From: Opitutaceae bacterium
GTDB taxonomy: Bacteria; Verrucomicrobiota; Verrucomicrobiia; Opitutales; Opitutaceae
Reading direction: 5' to 3'
Assembly (NCBI GenBank): GCA_028284385.1
Contig: JANQRT010000053.1
Location: 38,450-102,449 of the forward strand
DNA length: 64,000 bases
Positions 1 through 8,584 of this stretch are shown here, one piece after another. The notes under the pieces were generated by a model. The model made no database searches. It saw only the letters and a program-made list of their open reading frames with translations, and was not told the DNA's origin. The translations under genes and the position numbers were made by a program. Position 1 is the stretch's first letter, and each line of letters starts with the position of its first letter.

Positions 1-702
1 AATGAAAGCGTCATCGGCAAGCGTATAAAGAATCCGGAAAATCAATTCGCGGATGAATGGATGACCATCGTGGGCGTTATTCAAAATCTACCGGAAAGAG
101 GTATACGTTTATTGAATACGGATGTTCCCTGCTACTACATGTTGAGCCGACAGCACATGCTGGCGCTTTGGGAAGTAGTCCTGGAATGTACAGGCGATCC
201 GGAGAAATATGCCCAACCCATGAGAGAAGCCTTGGCCAAAGTAGACAACAGCTTGGGGCTTATGTATATTCGGCCTGTGAAAAACGACTTCGGTCAGCAA
301 GCATTTCAATTAACCTTCGTCACACGCCTGTTCCTAGCCTTTGGGGCCATAACATTCCTGCTCTCGCTGATCGGCATCTACGGTCTTTTTTCCTCCTATG
401 TTTCGCAGCGTATTCGTGAATACTGCATCCGCTACGCGCTGGGAGCCAACGCCAGGAATATCTGGAAAATGATCGCGAAGCAAGGAGCCGTTCTTACGGC
501 GATTGGTCTGCTATTCGGATTGGTCAGCGGCTACGGCGTCTTTCTCCTATTGAAGGGAGTGTTTCCTTTATTCGTCTATGCCAGCCATTTCTATTTTCTG
601 CTGGCCCTTTCGCTGGTAGCGACCACGGCTTTTGCCGCCATTTTCTTTCCGGCCAGAAAAGCCGTTACGGCCAATATCGCCACCGTACTGCGGAGCGACT
701 GA
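1..702 (+). CDS. ABC transporter permease, MacB/FtsX type (C-terminal part, start outside window)
   Basis: The frame is open from the first base, so the gene begins upstream of the window. The visible 233 residues begin in the periplasmic MacB-like region (VIGKRI, then TIVGVI), which in this family closes the extracytoplasmic domain. Three hydrophobic segments follow: FLAFGAITFLLSLIGIYGLF, AVLTAIGLLFGLVSGYGVFL and FLLALSLVATTAFAAIFF. The cytoplasmic loop RIREYCIRYALGA matches the FtsX-family R-x-R-E-x-x-I-R-x-A-L-G-A signature, and the C-terminus ARKAVTANIATVLRSD matches the usual PARRA...ALR ending. Proteins of this type couple an ATPase to mechanical work or export across the inner membrane. 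The substrate cannot be told, and no ATPase gene is visible. Many permeases of this shape in Acidobacteria and Verrucomicrobia are long ADOP-type proteins; whether this is one depends on the missing part. Confidence 0.85.
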   Translation, partial: NESVIGKRIKNPENQFADEWMTIVGVIQNLPERGIRLLNTDVPCYYMLSRQHMLALWEVVLECTGDPEKYAQPMREALAKVDNSLGLMYIRPVKNDFGQQAFQLTFVTRLFLAFGAITFLLSLIGIYGLFSSYVSQRIREYCIRYALGANARNIWKMIAKQGAVLTAIGLLFGLVSGYGVFLLLKGVFPLFVYASHFYFLLALSLVATTAFAAIFFPARKAVTANIATVLRSD

Positions 703-831
703 AGCTTGATTCGAAAAGCGCCTCTCCATCGCTGAACTGAATCGCGTATTAGCCATCTTGGCTAGTTCCATCCCAGCGATTCATGCCGTGAAAAACAGAT
801 CTCTGGAAGGAATCAAGTCGAACTAAGAGTC

Positions 832-1599
832 TTACTTGCTAGTCACTGATAGGGCCCGGAAAACGAACGGCTGGGCCGCTTGAGCGACAACGGGCTTCCC
901 TTTGATGGTGGGAGGGCTGAACTTCCATTGCCACAAAGCATCTCGAGCGGCAACCAGAAGCTGGTCGTCAACGCCATCATCAGCCGCTCTAACCGTGGGG
1001 ATATGAACGTCGCCTTCTTCGTCGATGTAGAAATCCAAGATGGCTCTCATCGCCGTTCGTCCACGAAGTAGTTCTGGCGGAAAAACAGGTCTTTCTACGT
1101 AGATCGGCTCTGGTATGCTGTCCAGGTCCTTAACGGAAGCTACTCCGTATGCATGGGGACCTTTGAGGCGATTGCCAAGCATGAGGTTAATGGAAGATGA
1201 TACGCTGGTGAAATCAATTAGGCTGCCTCTAGACTCGAATGTTAAATCGAACCGGTTAACCAAATTCACGGGCTCGCCATTGAGGGTCGGAACATCGAAA
1301 TCCCACTTTTCGATAACATTGTCTACCGATCTGGCTAGAAGGTAGTGGCTTGCTTCGACGACGAGCCAGTCGATCAGCTCTCCTTGCTGACTGACAGCCA
1401 CGAGAACGGCTACTTTTCCTTGCGTAATCCCATTATGTTCAAGCGAAGGCGGGAAGACGGGCGAAGGGGAAATGTTGGTAGTCAGTCTCAGTTCACCCTC
1501 TGGCGTATCCGCCACGATCGTTTCCTTGGAAGCGAATCCCGAACTGAATGGAAGTGCTATTCCTAAAATCAATATCCCTAGCAGTCTGAAAAGTTTCAT
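832..1599 (-). CDS. Exported protein with two TonB C-terminal-like domains
   Basis: The 255-residue protein starts with a signal peptide (MKLFRLLGILILGIALPFSSGFA). It then has two consecutive TonB-C-like units. The first runs about residues 48-125 (PVFPPSLEHNGITQGKVAVLVAVSQQG, ending in a W-D-F-x-x-P pattern). The second runs about 170-250 (RPVFPPELLRGRTAMRAILDFYIDEEG, ending WKFSPPTIKGKPV). The P-x-x-P-x-x-L, V-x-x-x-I-D-E-x-G and W-x-F-x-P patterns are the family hallmarks. There is no N-terminal TonB membrane anchor or proline-rich spacer, so it is not a classical energy-transducing TonB. It is a stand-alone periplasmic double-domain form, possibly binding TonB-box-like peptides. It is a paralogue of the gene at 3195-3968, and the two flank an anti-sigma/sigma pair. 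Confidence 0.75.
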   Translation of the reverse strand: MKLFRLLGILILGIALPFSSGFASKETIVADTPEGELRLTTNISPSPVFPPSLEHNGITQGKVAVLVAVSQQGELIDWLVVEASHYLLARSVDNVIEKWDFDVPTLNGEPVNLVNRFDLTFESRGSLIDFTSVSSSINLMLGNRLKGPHAYGVASVKDLDSIPEPIYVERPVFPPELLRGRTAMRAILDFYIDEEGDVHIPTVRAADDGVDDQLLVAARDALWQWKFSPPTIKGKPVVAQAAQPFVFRALSVTSK

Positions 1600-1764
1600 T
1601 TCGTTTCTTCATTCAAGACAACCGAATCTTTGATTGCCATGAAAACCGTTTCTTGCTGAAATATACGTCGTGATGGGCGTGATCACTTCAGATAAAAATA
1701 CTGAAGGGATTTCGGACCGACTGGTTTATCAAATGAAGCGCTGGAATTCATACTATAAGATTCG

Positions 1765-2508
1765 ATGAACCCCGATGATAACCTGGAAAAGCTGCTCAGG
1801 AAATGGCAGCCAGACTTTAAGCCTGATCCCATGCTGGCGGAGCATGTGGAAGATCAGATCGACGTACTGGAAAACCGTCGCAAGTCTAGCTTGCTGGCTT
1901 CCTTTAGGGAATGGTTTCGTGGCGTAACGGCAAGTCCGGTCTATGCAGGAGGACTGGCTTTGCTGCTGGTTGTAGCGGGCATAGGTCTATCGGAGATCTG
2001 GAATGGATCTAAGGAAAGATCTCCCGATCAGCTCACCTCCATTTACCGGCTTTCCGTCGATCCTCTCTATCGTCTCGATGCGTCGGCCAACGAAGCTCGT
2101 CTGGCCGCTGAAGCCGCTTTGGCGACAGGGCTGCCTTTGGACGAGTCGCTGGTCTGGCTTCAGGAAGAGCTAGAACTCGATCAGCCTCAGTACGATGCCT
2201 TTTTAAGTCTCCATACGCAGTATCAGGATTCCTTTAACGAACTTTTCGCTGAACTTGTGTCGCTGAAAAGCGGATACCAAAAATTTGAAACGGACCGCAA
2301 AAGCGATGACGTGATTGACTTCATGGCTCTGTACGAGCTTCTGCAGAAACAGAAGGAACTGCGAAAACTGTCAGAGGATCTCACCCGAGAGCTTCTGATA
2401 AAGTCCTCGGAGCTTATGAACGCCGACCAGAAAACTCGTTTTCTCGAATTGTACAAAGGCGTCTCGCCAAGCCTTGAAGCCCGGTCCTATACCCCCATTA
2501 ATGCTTGA
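1765..2508 (+). CDS. Membrane-bound anti-sigma-like protein with Spy/CpxP-like periplasmic helices
   Basis: The 247-residue protein has a cytoplasmic N-terminus of about 70 residues, one membrane segment (VYAGGLALLLVVAGIGLS, about 73-90) and a long helical periplasmic part. That part contains two motifs like the Spy/CpxP/CnrX helical-hairpin sensors: ELELDQPQYDAFLSLHTQYQ (about 129-148) and LMNADQKTRFLELYKG (about 216-231). Its stop overlaps the start of the sigma factor gene by eight bases, so the two are translationally coupled. It most likely holds that sigma factor at the membrane and senses envelope or metal stress. The order anti-sigma first, sigma second is the reverse of the usual arrangement. 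No conserved anti-sigma zinc motif (HxxxCxxC) is present in the N-terminal part. Confidence 0.65.
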   Translation: MNPDDNLEKLLRKWQPDFKPDPMLAEHVEDQIDVLENRRKSSLLASFREWFRGVTASPVYAGGLALLLVVAGIGLSEIWNGSKERSPDQLTSIYRLSVDPLYRLDASANEARLAAEAALATGLPLDESLVWLQEELELDQPQYDAFLSLHTQYQDSFNELFAELVSLKSGYQKFETDRKSDDVIDFMALYELLQKQKELRKLSEDLTRELLIKSSELMNADQKTRFLELYKGVSPSLEARSYTPINA

Positions 2509-3175
2509 TGATCAGAAATCAGATGCCGATTTAATGCGCGAGCTGGTGGCCGGCCGACAATCGGTTTTAAGAACGCTTATCACCCGCTGGGAGCGTCCTC
2601 TGTTTTCGTTCGTCTATCGCTATATCCAAAACGAGCATACCGCTCGGGAGATTATTCAGGAAACCTTCGTTCGCCTTTACACGAAGAAAGAACGCTACAA
2701 TCCCGAATATCCGCTTTCCTCCTGGATCTTCACCATCGCCTCGAATCTCTGCAAGAATCACGCTCGCTGGCTGCGCAGGCATCCGGAGGTGCCTCTTGAG
2801 ACAGAGGGCGATCGCGATGAGGAGGGTAATGCCAAGCGGGATACGATCCCTTCCAACCTTCCTGACCCATCGCAGTTAGCAGATCGGAATGAGGAGATAC
2901 GCGAATTGCGAAAAGCCATTGCAGGGCTGCCTCACGATCTGAAAACAGCCATGCTTCTCCACCATTTTGAAGGCTTGTCCTACAAGGAAATCAGCGAAGT
3001 CGCCGGCTGTTCTGTCCGTGGAGTGGAAACCCGCCTTTACCGAGCTAGAAAACTGATTCGCAAACGTATTGAGAAGACCCTTTCGGAAGATCGCCTAATT
3101 CAAAAAAAAAAGCCTTCTCCGCCAGTTAGAAGAGGGTTGATTTCCGAAGTTCTTGAAGACTGGGCCAAGGCTTAA
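2501..3175 (+). CDS. ECF-type RNA polymerase sigma factor
   Basis: The 224-residue protein has a region 2 of sigma-70 type (LFSFVYRYIQNEHTAREIIQETFVRLY, then SSWIFTIASNLCKNHAR) and a region 4 helix-turn-helix (LSYKEISEVAGCSVRGVETRLYRARKLIRKRI). The ATG chosen lies inside the last codons of the upstream gene (ATGCTTGA overlap); an in-frame TTG 27 bases upstream would add nine residues. A run of ten A residues at 3102-3111 near the 3' end encodes the Q-K-K-K stretch. Slippage there in either direction would change the frame and end the protein within about 6 to 9 further codons. The C-terminal tail after region 4 is basic and proline-containing and has no recognised domain. Confidence 0.88.
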   Translation: MLDDQKSDADLMRELVAGRQSVLRTLITRWERPLFSFVYRYIQNEHTAREIIQETFVRLYTKKERYNPEYPLSSWIFTIASNLCKNHARWLRRHPEVPLETEGDRDEEGNAKRDTIPSNLPDPSQLADRNEEIRELRKAIAGLPHDLKTAMLLHHFEGLSYKEISEVAGCSVRGVETRLYRARKLIRKRIEKTLSEDRLIQKKKPSPPVRRGLISEVLEDWAKA

Positions 3176-3194
3176 GTGGCATCGCTTTTCTTGC

Positions 3195-3968
3195 TCAACT
3201 CTGGCTTTCAGCCAAATCAGAGCGTTTAAAGGAAATTGGTTGTATTGCCTGAACGACTACGGGTCGACCTCGTTTTCGAGGAGGTTCGAATTGCCATTGC
3301 AGCAGGGCTTGTTCACCTGCTTTAAGCAGGTCGAGATTCAGGCTCATGAACTCGGAAGCGACCGTGACGATGCGAACTTTCCCCATAGAATCGATGTAGA
3401 TCCGATAATTGACGACGAGTTCGCTTTCCTCGCCAAGCATCTCGTCGTGAACGAGGGGCGAGGTCGTTTGAACGGGGATTAGATACCGGTCCAATTCGCC
3501 TGCAGGAACCGTTTCCAATTCAAGATCGCGAAACTGGCTGATTTCCTCCATTTTCGAATGAATTATCTCCACGCCGTTATAGGCTACCAGCTTCAATCCG
3601 GTTGATTCGAATTCGACATTCACTCGCTGCACGAGAGACGTTGGCTGACTGTTAATAATGGGGGGAAGAAAGTTCCATTGCCAAATCGCCTCTTCTGCCA
3701 CCTTGGCAAACGGAAGGTGGGTCGCTTGAACTGCCAGAACTTCCTGTAGGGCTCCTCGTTCATCAACGGCCACCACGAAATGAGCAAAGCCTCGATCGAC
3801 TCCAATCCTTTTAAGCGAATCAGGAAACCTTGGCTCGACCGTAGACACAAAGCCGAACTGCATATCCTCTGTTTGCACTGTATAGGCTTTGCCTGAAGCG
3901 AGACTTTCGAAACTCAGCCAACACAGTCCTCCAAGAAGCCAAATAAGACATGGAAGATTCCGTTTCAT
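3195..3968 (-). CDS. Exported protein with two TonB C-terminal-like domains (paralogue of 832-1599)
   Basis: The 257-residue protein has a signal peptide (MKRNLPCLIWLLGGLCWLSFESLASG). Two TonB-C-like domains follow. The first is about residues 45-120 (EPRFPDSLKRIGVDRGFAHFVVAVDERG, ending WQWNFLPPI). The second is about 165-247, where the opening P-x-x-P part is degenerate but the core ELVVNYRIYIDSMGKV and the ending LLQWQFEPPRKRGRPVVVQA are clear. It matches the 832-1599 product in length and architecture. The gene converges on the sigma factor with a 19-base gap. No TonB transmembrane anchor beyond the signal sequence is seen, so energy transduction is unlikely. A periplasmic binding or partner role for the neighbouring membrane systems is inferred only from position. 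Confidence 0.72.
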   Translation of the reverse strand: MKRNLPCLIWLLGGLCWLSFESLASGKAYTVQTEDMQFGFVSTVEPRFPDSLKRIGVDRGFAHFVVAVDERGALQEVLAVQATHLPFAKVAEEAIWQWNFLPPIINSQPTSLVQRVNVEFESTGLKLVAYNGVEIIHSKMEEISQFRDLELETVPAGELDRYLIPVQTTSPLVHDEMLGEESELVVNYRIYIDSMGKVRIVTVASEFMSLNLDLLKAGEQALLQWQFEPPRKRGRPVVVQAIQPISFKRSDLAESQS

Positions 3969-4163
3969 TAATCCGATTTAGACACCATAGCTATTTAACC
4001 CGTACGCCTCAAGACTACTTCGTGGACTTAGGCTAAAAGACGCTCCTCCAAACGTCGTTTTGAATCGGATCAAGACGGGAAACGAAACGAGGACTCTGTC
4101 CCCTCAAAAAGGACAAGGATTTTCTCTTTTACTTTCCACCGCCAGCTCAGCATAGATGCCGCT

Positions 4164-5147
4164 ATGAATAAACGATCCTTTGGACGAGATGGAGTTGAAA
4201 TATCCGAGGTTGGTCTCGGCTGCTGGCAGCTTGGAGGCAATTGGAGCCACGTCGAAGACGAGACCGCGAAAGCCATACTGAAGGCTTCGTTGGATAGTGG
4301 CATCACCTTTCTCGATACGGCTGACGTTTATGGAGCCGGCCGCAGCGAAACGATTATTGGCAAGTTTCTCAAGGAAGTTGGGCGCGACGACATCTTCGTT
4401 GCGACAAAAGTAGGCCGACTAGACTTGTATCCAGATAAATATACGGAGGAGGCCGTCCAGTCTCATATCGAGGATTCACTCAGACGTCTCCAAGTCGACA
4501 GTCTCGATTTGGTGCAGACGCATTGCGTTCCGGGAGAAATAATGGAGTCTGGCGAAATCTATCAATGGCTCGGAAACCTTAGGCAAGCTGGCAAAATCAA
4601 GCGCATCGCCGCGAGTATTGAAACGGTAGAGGAAGCTTTGATGCTGATAGACAGCGTCCCCGAGCTCTACTCGCTGCAAGTCATCTTCAACATCTTCAGG
4701 CAAAAGCCCATCCACGAGCTCTTCGAAAAGGCCAAGGAAAAGCAGGTCGGCATCATCGCTCGCGTTCCCTTGGCCAGTGGCGTGCTTTCAGGCAAATACA
4801 CGAAAGACACGACCTTTGGCAAAGGCGATCATCGCAACTTCAACAAGGACGGAAAATTCTTCAATGTAGGAGAGACCTTTGCCGGAGTACCTTTTGAAAA
4901 GGGCATTGAGTTCGTCCAGAAAATCGAAGCTCTTCGTCCAGAAAACATGACTCTAGCTCAAATGGCTCTTCGTTGGATACTCGATTTCGATGCCGTATCC
5001 GTGGTCATTCCAGGAGCAACGAAACCTGAGCAGGCTGTAAGCAACGCAGCCGTATCCGATCTTCCATCACTAAGCAGCGAGATTCATCAGAGCTTAAGCG
5101 ATCTCTACCAAAACGAGATTCACGAAGAGGTGAGGGGAGTGTATTAG
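4164..5147 (+). CDS. Aldo/keto reductase
   Basis: The 327-residue protein has the NADPH-dependent (alpha/beta)8 barrel signature. The catalytic tetrad can be assigned from LDTADVYGAGRSE (Asp51, Tyr56), ATKVGRLD (Lys82) and QTHC (His120). The C-terminal cofactor segment reads VVIPGATKPEQAVSNAAVS, which matches the usual I-P-G-x-x-x-x-x-Q-x-x-x-N pattern. The N-terminus (GRDGVEISEVGLGCWQLGG) is typical of the family that acts on sugars and small aldehydes. It is followed after 34 bases by a GST-like gene on the same strand, so the two may be co-transcribed. The substrate cannot be inferred. Confidence 0.92.
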   Translation: MNKRSFGRDGVEISEVGLGCWQLGGNWSHVEDETAKAILKASLDSGITFLDTADVYGAGRSETIIGKFLKEVGRDDIFVATKVGRLDLYPDKYTEEAVQSHIEDSLRRLQVDSLDLVQTHCVPGEIMESGEIYQWLGNLRQAGKIKRIAASIETVEEALMLIDSVPELYSLQVIFNIFRQKPIHELFEKAKEKQVGIIARVPLASGVLSGKYTKDTTFGKGDHRNFNKDGKFFNVGETFAGVPFEKGIEFVQKIEALRPENMTLAQMALRWILDFDAVSVVIPGATKPEQAVSNAAVSDLPSLSSEIHQSLSDLYQNEIHEEVRGVY

Positions 5148-5181
5148 TTTCCCGATTCCCGGATAGCGTTAGCAATCAGTC

Positions 5182-5844
5182 ATGAGCATCCAAGTATACG
5201 AAATGGCTCACAGCCCTTATTGTATTCCCATAACGCAGGCGCTGACAGCGTTTGGAATCGACTTCGATCGGGTGTCGGTTCCCAACTGGGATCGAGGCGA
5301 GGTCATACGACTGACCCAAGGAGCCTACTACCAGGTTCCAGTCTTAAGGCACGATGAGAAAGTGGTTTACGAAACGTCGTCGAACAGCCTCGATATCGCT
5401 CGCTATGTCGATCTCAACTTCGCCGAAGGCAGACTGTTTCCAAGGGAATACGCGGGCATTCATGAAATCGCGATCGATTTCATAGAAAACGATCTCGAGC
5501 TTCTGACTTTCAAGCTTGTCGATCCAAGCTATTGCGACTCGATTGACAACATTGAAAATCGGATACAAGTCATTCGCCACAAGGAGCGTCGATTTGGTCG
5601 AGGATGCGTTGACGAGTGGAAAAATTCCAAGCCTCTCATTAGAGCCAAAGCAGATGAACTGCTAACCCGATTCCAGGCCGCTCTGATGACCAAGCCATTC
5701 CTTTTTGGCGAGACCCCGATCTACGCGGATTTCGCCCTGTATGGAATTATTGGAAACATGACCTACCAGGGATGGAATGAACTAGGCGAAGCGCAAAGCG
5801 ATTTGAAAGACTGGGCGAAACGAGTCGAAAACTATCGGTTCTGA
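5182..5844 (+). CDS. Glutathione S-transferase-like protein
   Basis: The 220-residue cytoplasmic protein begins with a thioredoxin-fold N-terminal domain. It has SPYC near residues 11-14 (position of the catalytic Ser/Cys in bacterial GSTs), QVPVLRHDEKVVYETSS (cis-Pro and the glutathione gamma-glutamyl-binding E-T-S pattern) and IARYVD. A helical C-terminal domain follows, with a PFLFGETPIYADFALYG segment that matches the conserved G-x-x-x-x-x-A-D capping box. The length is normal. It probably conjugates or reduces electrophiles using glutathione or a related thiol. A link to the ovothiol gene nearby would be speculation. Confidence 0.8.
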   Translation: MSIQVYEMAHSPYCIPITQALTAFGIDFDRVSVPNWDRGEVIRLTQGAYYQVPVLRHDEKVVYETSSNSLDIARYVDLNFAEGRLFPREYAGIHEIAIDFIENDLELLTFKLVDPSYCDSIDNIENRIQVIRHKERRFGRGCVDEWKNSKPLIRAKADELLTRFQAALMTKPFLFGETPIYADFALYGIIGNMTYQGWNELGEAQSDLKDWAKRVENYRF

Positions 5845-5887
5845 GAGTAGCAATCCAGATTTCTCAAATCTGGAGCTCTCCTCTCTT

Positions 5888-7381
5888 CTACAGCTTTCCC
5901 TCTTCCTCAAGGATACGCCGCTGCTCTTCCAGACGCTCGAAAAAAGGCGGCGGATTGGAAATGCCAGGGACCACATCGGCTTCTTCGGTTGGAAACCAAT
6001 GGACCAGATTCTCCTTTATCGAATCGTAGTTCGAGTCTCCGGCCAAGTTCGTCCATTCTTGCGGATCGTTGGCGTGATCATAGAGCTCTTCCGATCCGTC
6101 GGAATAGCGCGTATAGCGCCAGCGAGGCGTGCGGAGGGAATGGTTTCCTTTTCCCCAGGTGGTCAGAGACGGCCGCCCCCAGATGTAGTCCGGATTTTCG
6201 AGAAAGGGTCTAAGTGAGGTCCCATCCAAGCCTTCCTTCTTTTTCAAGCCAGCCATGTCTACAAGAGTTGGATACAGGTCGATTAAATTCACTGGGGCCT
6301 GGCAAAACCGGTTCTTGGCGATCCCCGGACCAGCGAACAACAAGGGAAGTCGAGTGGCCTCCTCCCAAAGCGTAAACTTCTTCCAGGTAAATTTTTCTCC
6401 CAAATGCCAGCCATGATCGGACCACAACACGATAATGGTGTTATCCTTATGCGGACCTGCCTCCAGAGCGTCTAGCACTCGCCCCAGACAGTCGTCCGCG
6501 AAGCTCATACTAGCCAGGTAGCCCTGTATCGCTAGCTTCCATTGACCTGCTTTCGTGACTGCCTCATGGTCGCCAAACCGAACGTTTTTCCTAGCCGCTT
6601 CGGGAACATCATTCAAATCGTGTTCGAAGCTGCTAGGCAGTTCGATTTCATCGACCGGAAAGCGTTCTAAATAACCCTCAGGGAGATACCAGGGAAGATG
6701 AGGCAGGTAAATGCCGCACGCTAGAAAAAGTGGCTTGTCGCTCGGTTTCAAGAGCTGTTCGACAACGAAGTCGGCAACCTTCCAATCGGAGAACTCCTCC
6801 TTATCAACATTTAATTCGCCCCAGTCGAAGTGGTTCAAATTCAAGCCGTTAAAAGAGGTTCCTTCGGGCGGTAGGGGAGGAAAAGGGCGTTGCACTCTCT
6901 TGGAAGGGTAGTAGTCGCTCCAGGACTCTGGATCGGGAAAATTGCTGTGGAAAATCTTTCCGGACCCGAGGGTATGATAGCCATGCGAACGGAAGTATTG
7001 AGGAAGGGTTTGGGCTTTAGCGAGTAGGGGACTGTTGCGCCAAACCGAATTGTTCTGGTACACGCCCGACCGGTGGGGGCGGATCCCGGTCATCAACGAC
7101 GCCCTCGAAGGATTACAGGCTGGAGCGGAACAATAGGCATTGGAAAAAGTGGTGCCCATTGCGGCAAGCCTCTCCATATTTGGCGTTTTCGCATTAGGAT
7201 GACCTCCAAGCGGCGTGATCCAATCATTCAAATCATCCACCGAAATAAAGAGAACGTTTGGTGACGAGCTCTCCGCTTTTCCAGCCTCGGACGAATAACT
7301 TAGCAAAACCAGAAAAGAGAACAGCCAGGTTGCCCAGTGAAGTAAGGTTCCTCGTGAAAAGTAGGTATGATAAATTCGCAT
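5888..7381 (-). CDS. Type I sulfatase, iduronate-2-sulfatase-like, exported
   Basis: The 497-residue enzyme has an N-terminal hydrophobic signal (WATWLFSFLVLLSYSSEAG). The metal-binding start VLFISVDDLNDW is followed by the active-site motif CNPSRASLMTG, in which Cys89 is the residue converted to formylglycine and Arg93 completes C-x-P-x-R. Other conserved blocks are GSGKIFH, LPHLPWYLPEGY and IVLWSDHGWHLGE (metal site D-H). The order of motifs is that of the iduronate-2-sulfatase-like sulfatases (SulfAtlas S1_7 type), which remove sulfate from uronic acids or sulfated polysaccharides. No formylglycine-generating enzyme is in the window. The gene lies alone on the minus strand between two plus-strand genes. 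Confidence 0.92.
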   Translation of the reverse strand: MRIYHTYFSRGTLLHWATWLFSFLVLLSYSSEAGKAESSSPNVLFISVDDLNDWITPLGGHPNAKTPNMERLAAMGTTFSNAYCSAPACNPSRASLMTGIRPHRSGVYQNNSVWRNSPLLAKAQTLPQYFRSHGYHTLGSGKIFHSNFPDPESWSDYYPSKRVQRPFPPLPPEGTSFNGLNLNHFDWGELNVDKEEFSDWKVADFVVEQLLKPSDKPLFLACGIYLPHLPWYLPEGYLERFPVDEIELPSSFEHDLNDVPEAARKNVRFGDHEAVTKAGQWKLAIQGYLASMSFADDCLGRVLDALEAGPHKDNTIIVLWSDHGWHLGEKFTWKKFTLWEEATRLPLLFAGPGIAKNRFCQAPVNLIDLYPTLVDMAGLKKKEGLDGTSLRPFLENPDYIWGRPSLTTWGKGNHSLRTPRWRYTRYSDGSEELYDHANDPQEWTNLAGDSNYDSIKENLVHWFPTEEADVVPGISNPPPFFERLEEQRRILEEEGKL

Positions 7382-7523
7382 CGGTTTGGGAATGGACTAG
7401 CCAGTAAGTTCTTTTCCAGACCTGGGGCAAGCAATCGAAAACATGTTGGCAGTTTCCAAAACGGATCTCAAAAGATTGAACTCAGCTCAAAAACAAGAAC
7501 AGCCTGCTTAAAACTTTATAGGC

Positions 7524-7542
7524 CTATTTTTAATTAAAATAG
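7524..7542. other. AT-rich hairpin in a 299-base intergenic region
   Basis: The sequence is a 7-base inverted repeat, CTATTTT/AAAATAG, around TAATT. It lies about 140 bases upstream of the exported-protein gene at 7681 and 140 bases upstream of the divergent sulfatase gene. The whole intergenic stretch is clearly AT-richer than its surroundings, consistent with a divergent promoter region. No clear -35/-10 pair or operator was assigned. Confidence 0.3.
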
Positions 7543-7680
7543 ATAATTTTAACATGATTTATTTAGCCTGTATTACTTCATGAGGCCTTCTCTTTGGAGA
7601 AATATTGGCTAAGCCTGATTGCGTATTTGTAAAAAAATTTGTCTGGCTTGTCTTACTAACGGCAAACAATCTGTCCCAAC

Positions 7681-8550
7681 ATGCCGCACCGAGTCGTTTC
7701 TTTTCTAGCGCTGATCGCTTTCTCAACCGCTCACATCGAAGGCCAATCATCGTTCGAGGGCGTTTATAGTGGCGCCTTTTCGGGCGCGAATGTGGGGAAG
7801 TTCGTAGCAACGGTCCAACCCGATAGCACGGTTATCATATGGGGATACGATGAGACATGGGATACTGGTTTACGAAACGTGCTAAACGTAAGCGACGAGG
7901 GGACCTTCAGCGGAATCGTTGGGGTGACGCTGGTCAATGGTTCGGTAAATGGCGAGAGGGTGTCAGGATCGGGCACGAACTCAGGTGGAAGCGTAAGCTT
8001 TTCTGGTAATCGAAAACCGGATACAGGGCCGGTCAACCATTTCGTTGGCTGCTATGCCGGATTAGGGATTTCGAATGTGTCCAGTCAAATTCAGATCGAG
8101 GCCATTATAGCCGCCGATGGGGCTGCCTGGTTCTACTCAAGGGGCAACGATTTCCAGAATGGAGGAGAAGGGATATTAAACGCGGATGGTTCTTTTTCTG
8201 TTACGGATGTGGGCGGAATCACTTACACAGGCTCGATCAGCGATAACGATTTCTCGATTTCCGGCAATTTCTCAGGGGGAGGCGAGTCAGGGACCTTCTC
8301 CCTAGCGAGAAAAACCAATTTCCTCCCCCTCCTTCAGCCAACCCAGTTGGAAGCGATAATCACTTCAGATGTCGCAAATCGCCTTCAGGTCCAAATAAAT
8401 ACCCAAGAACGAAGATCCTACTCGATTTACCGAGGTACCAGCCTTTCCACTCTTCAGCTCATTGAAACCCTGCGTGGATCAGGAACGGCCCTGCTGTTCT
8501 CAACGCAGCTGAACAACGGAGAAACGTTCTATCGAGTTGAAGCTCGATAG
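7681..8550 (+). CDS. Hypothetical exported protein, glycine/serine-rich beta-type
   Basis: The 289-residue product has a signal peptide (MPHRVVSFLALIAFSTAHIEGQ). The mature part contains two similar stretches of alternating G/S/T-rich beta pattern. The first is about residues 25-115 (FEGVYSGAFSGANVGKFVATV ... GSVNGERVSGSGTNSGGSVSFSG). The second is about 120-215 (HFVGCYAGLGISN ... YTGSISDNDFSISGNFSGGGESGTFSLAR). These look like an internal duplication. The last 75 residues (YSIYRGTSLSTLQLIETLRG ... GETFYRVEAR) resemble the small C-terminal beta domain found on many Verrucomicrobia/Planctomycetes secreted proteins. I do not recognise a function. Export is well supported by the signal. Confidence 0.65.
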   Translation: MPHRVVSFLALIAFSTAHIEGQSSFEGVYSGAFSGANVGKFVATVQPDSTVIIWGYDETWDTGLRNVLNVSDEGTFSGIVGVTLVNGSVNGERVSGSGTNSGGSVSFSGNRKPDTGPVNHFVGCYAGLGISNVSSQIQIEAIIAADGAAWFYSRGNDFQNGGEGILNADGSFSVTDVGGITYTGSISDNDFSISGNFSGGGESGTFSLARKTNFLPLLQPTQLEAIITSDVANRLQVQINTQERRSYSIYRGTSLSTLQLIETLRGSGTALLFSTQLNNGETFYRVEAR

Positions 8551-8584
8551 AATTCATTCTCGATTCAAAGGCTGCTATCTGCTG

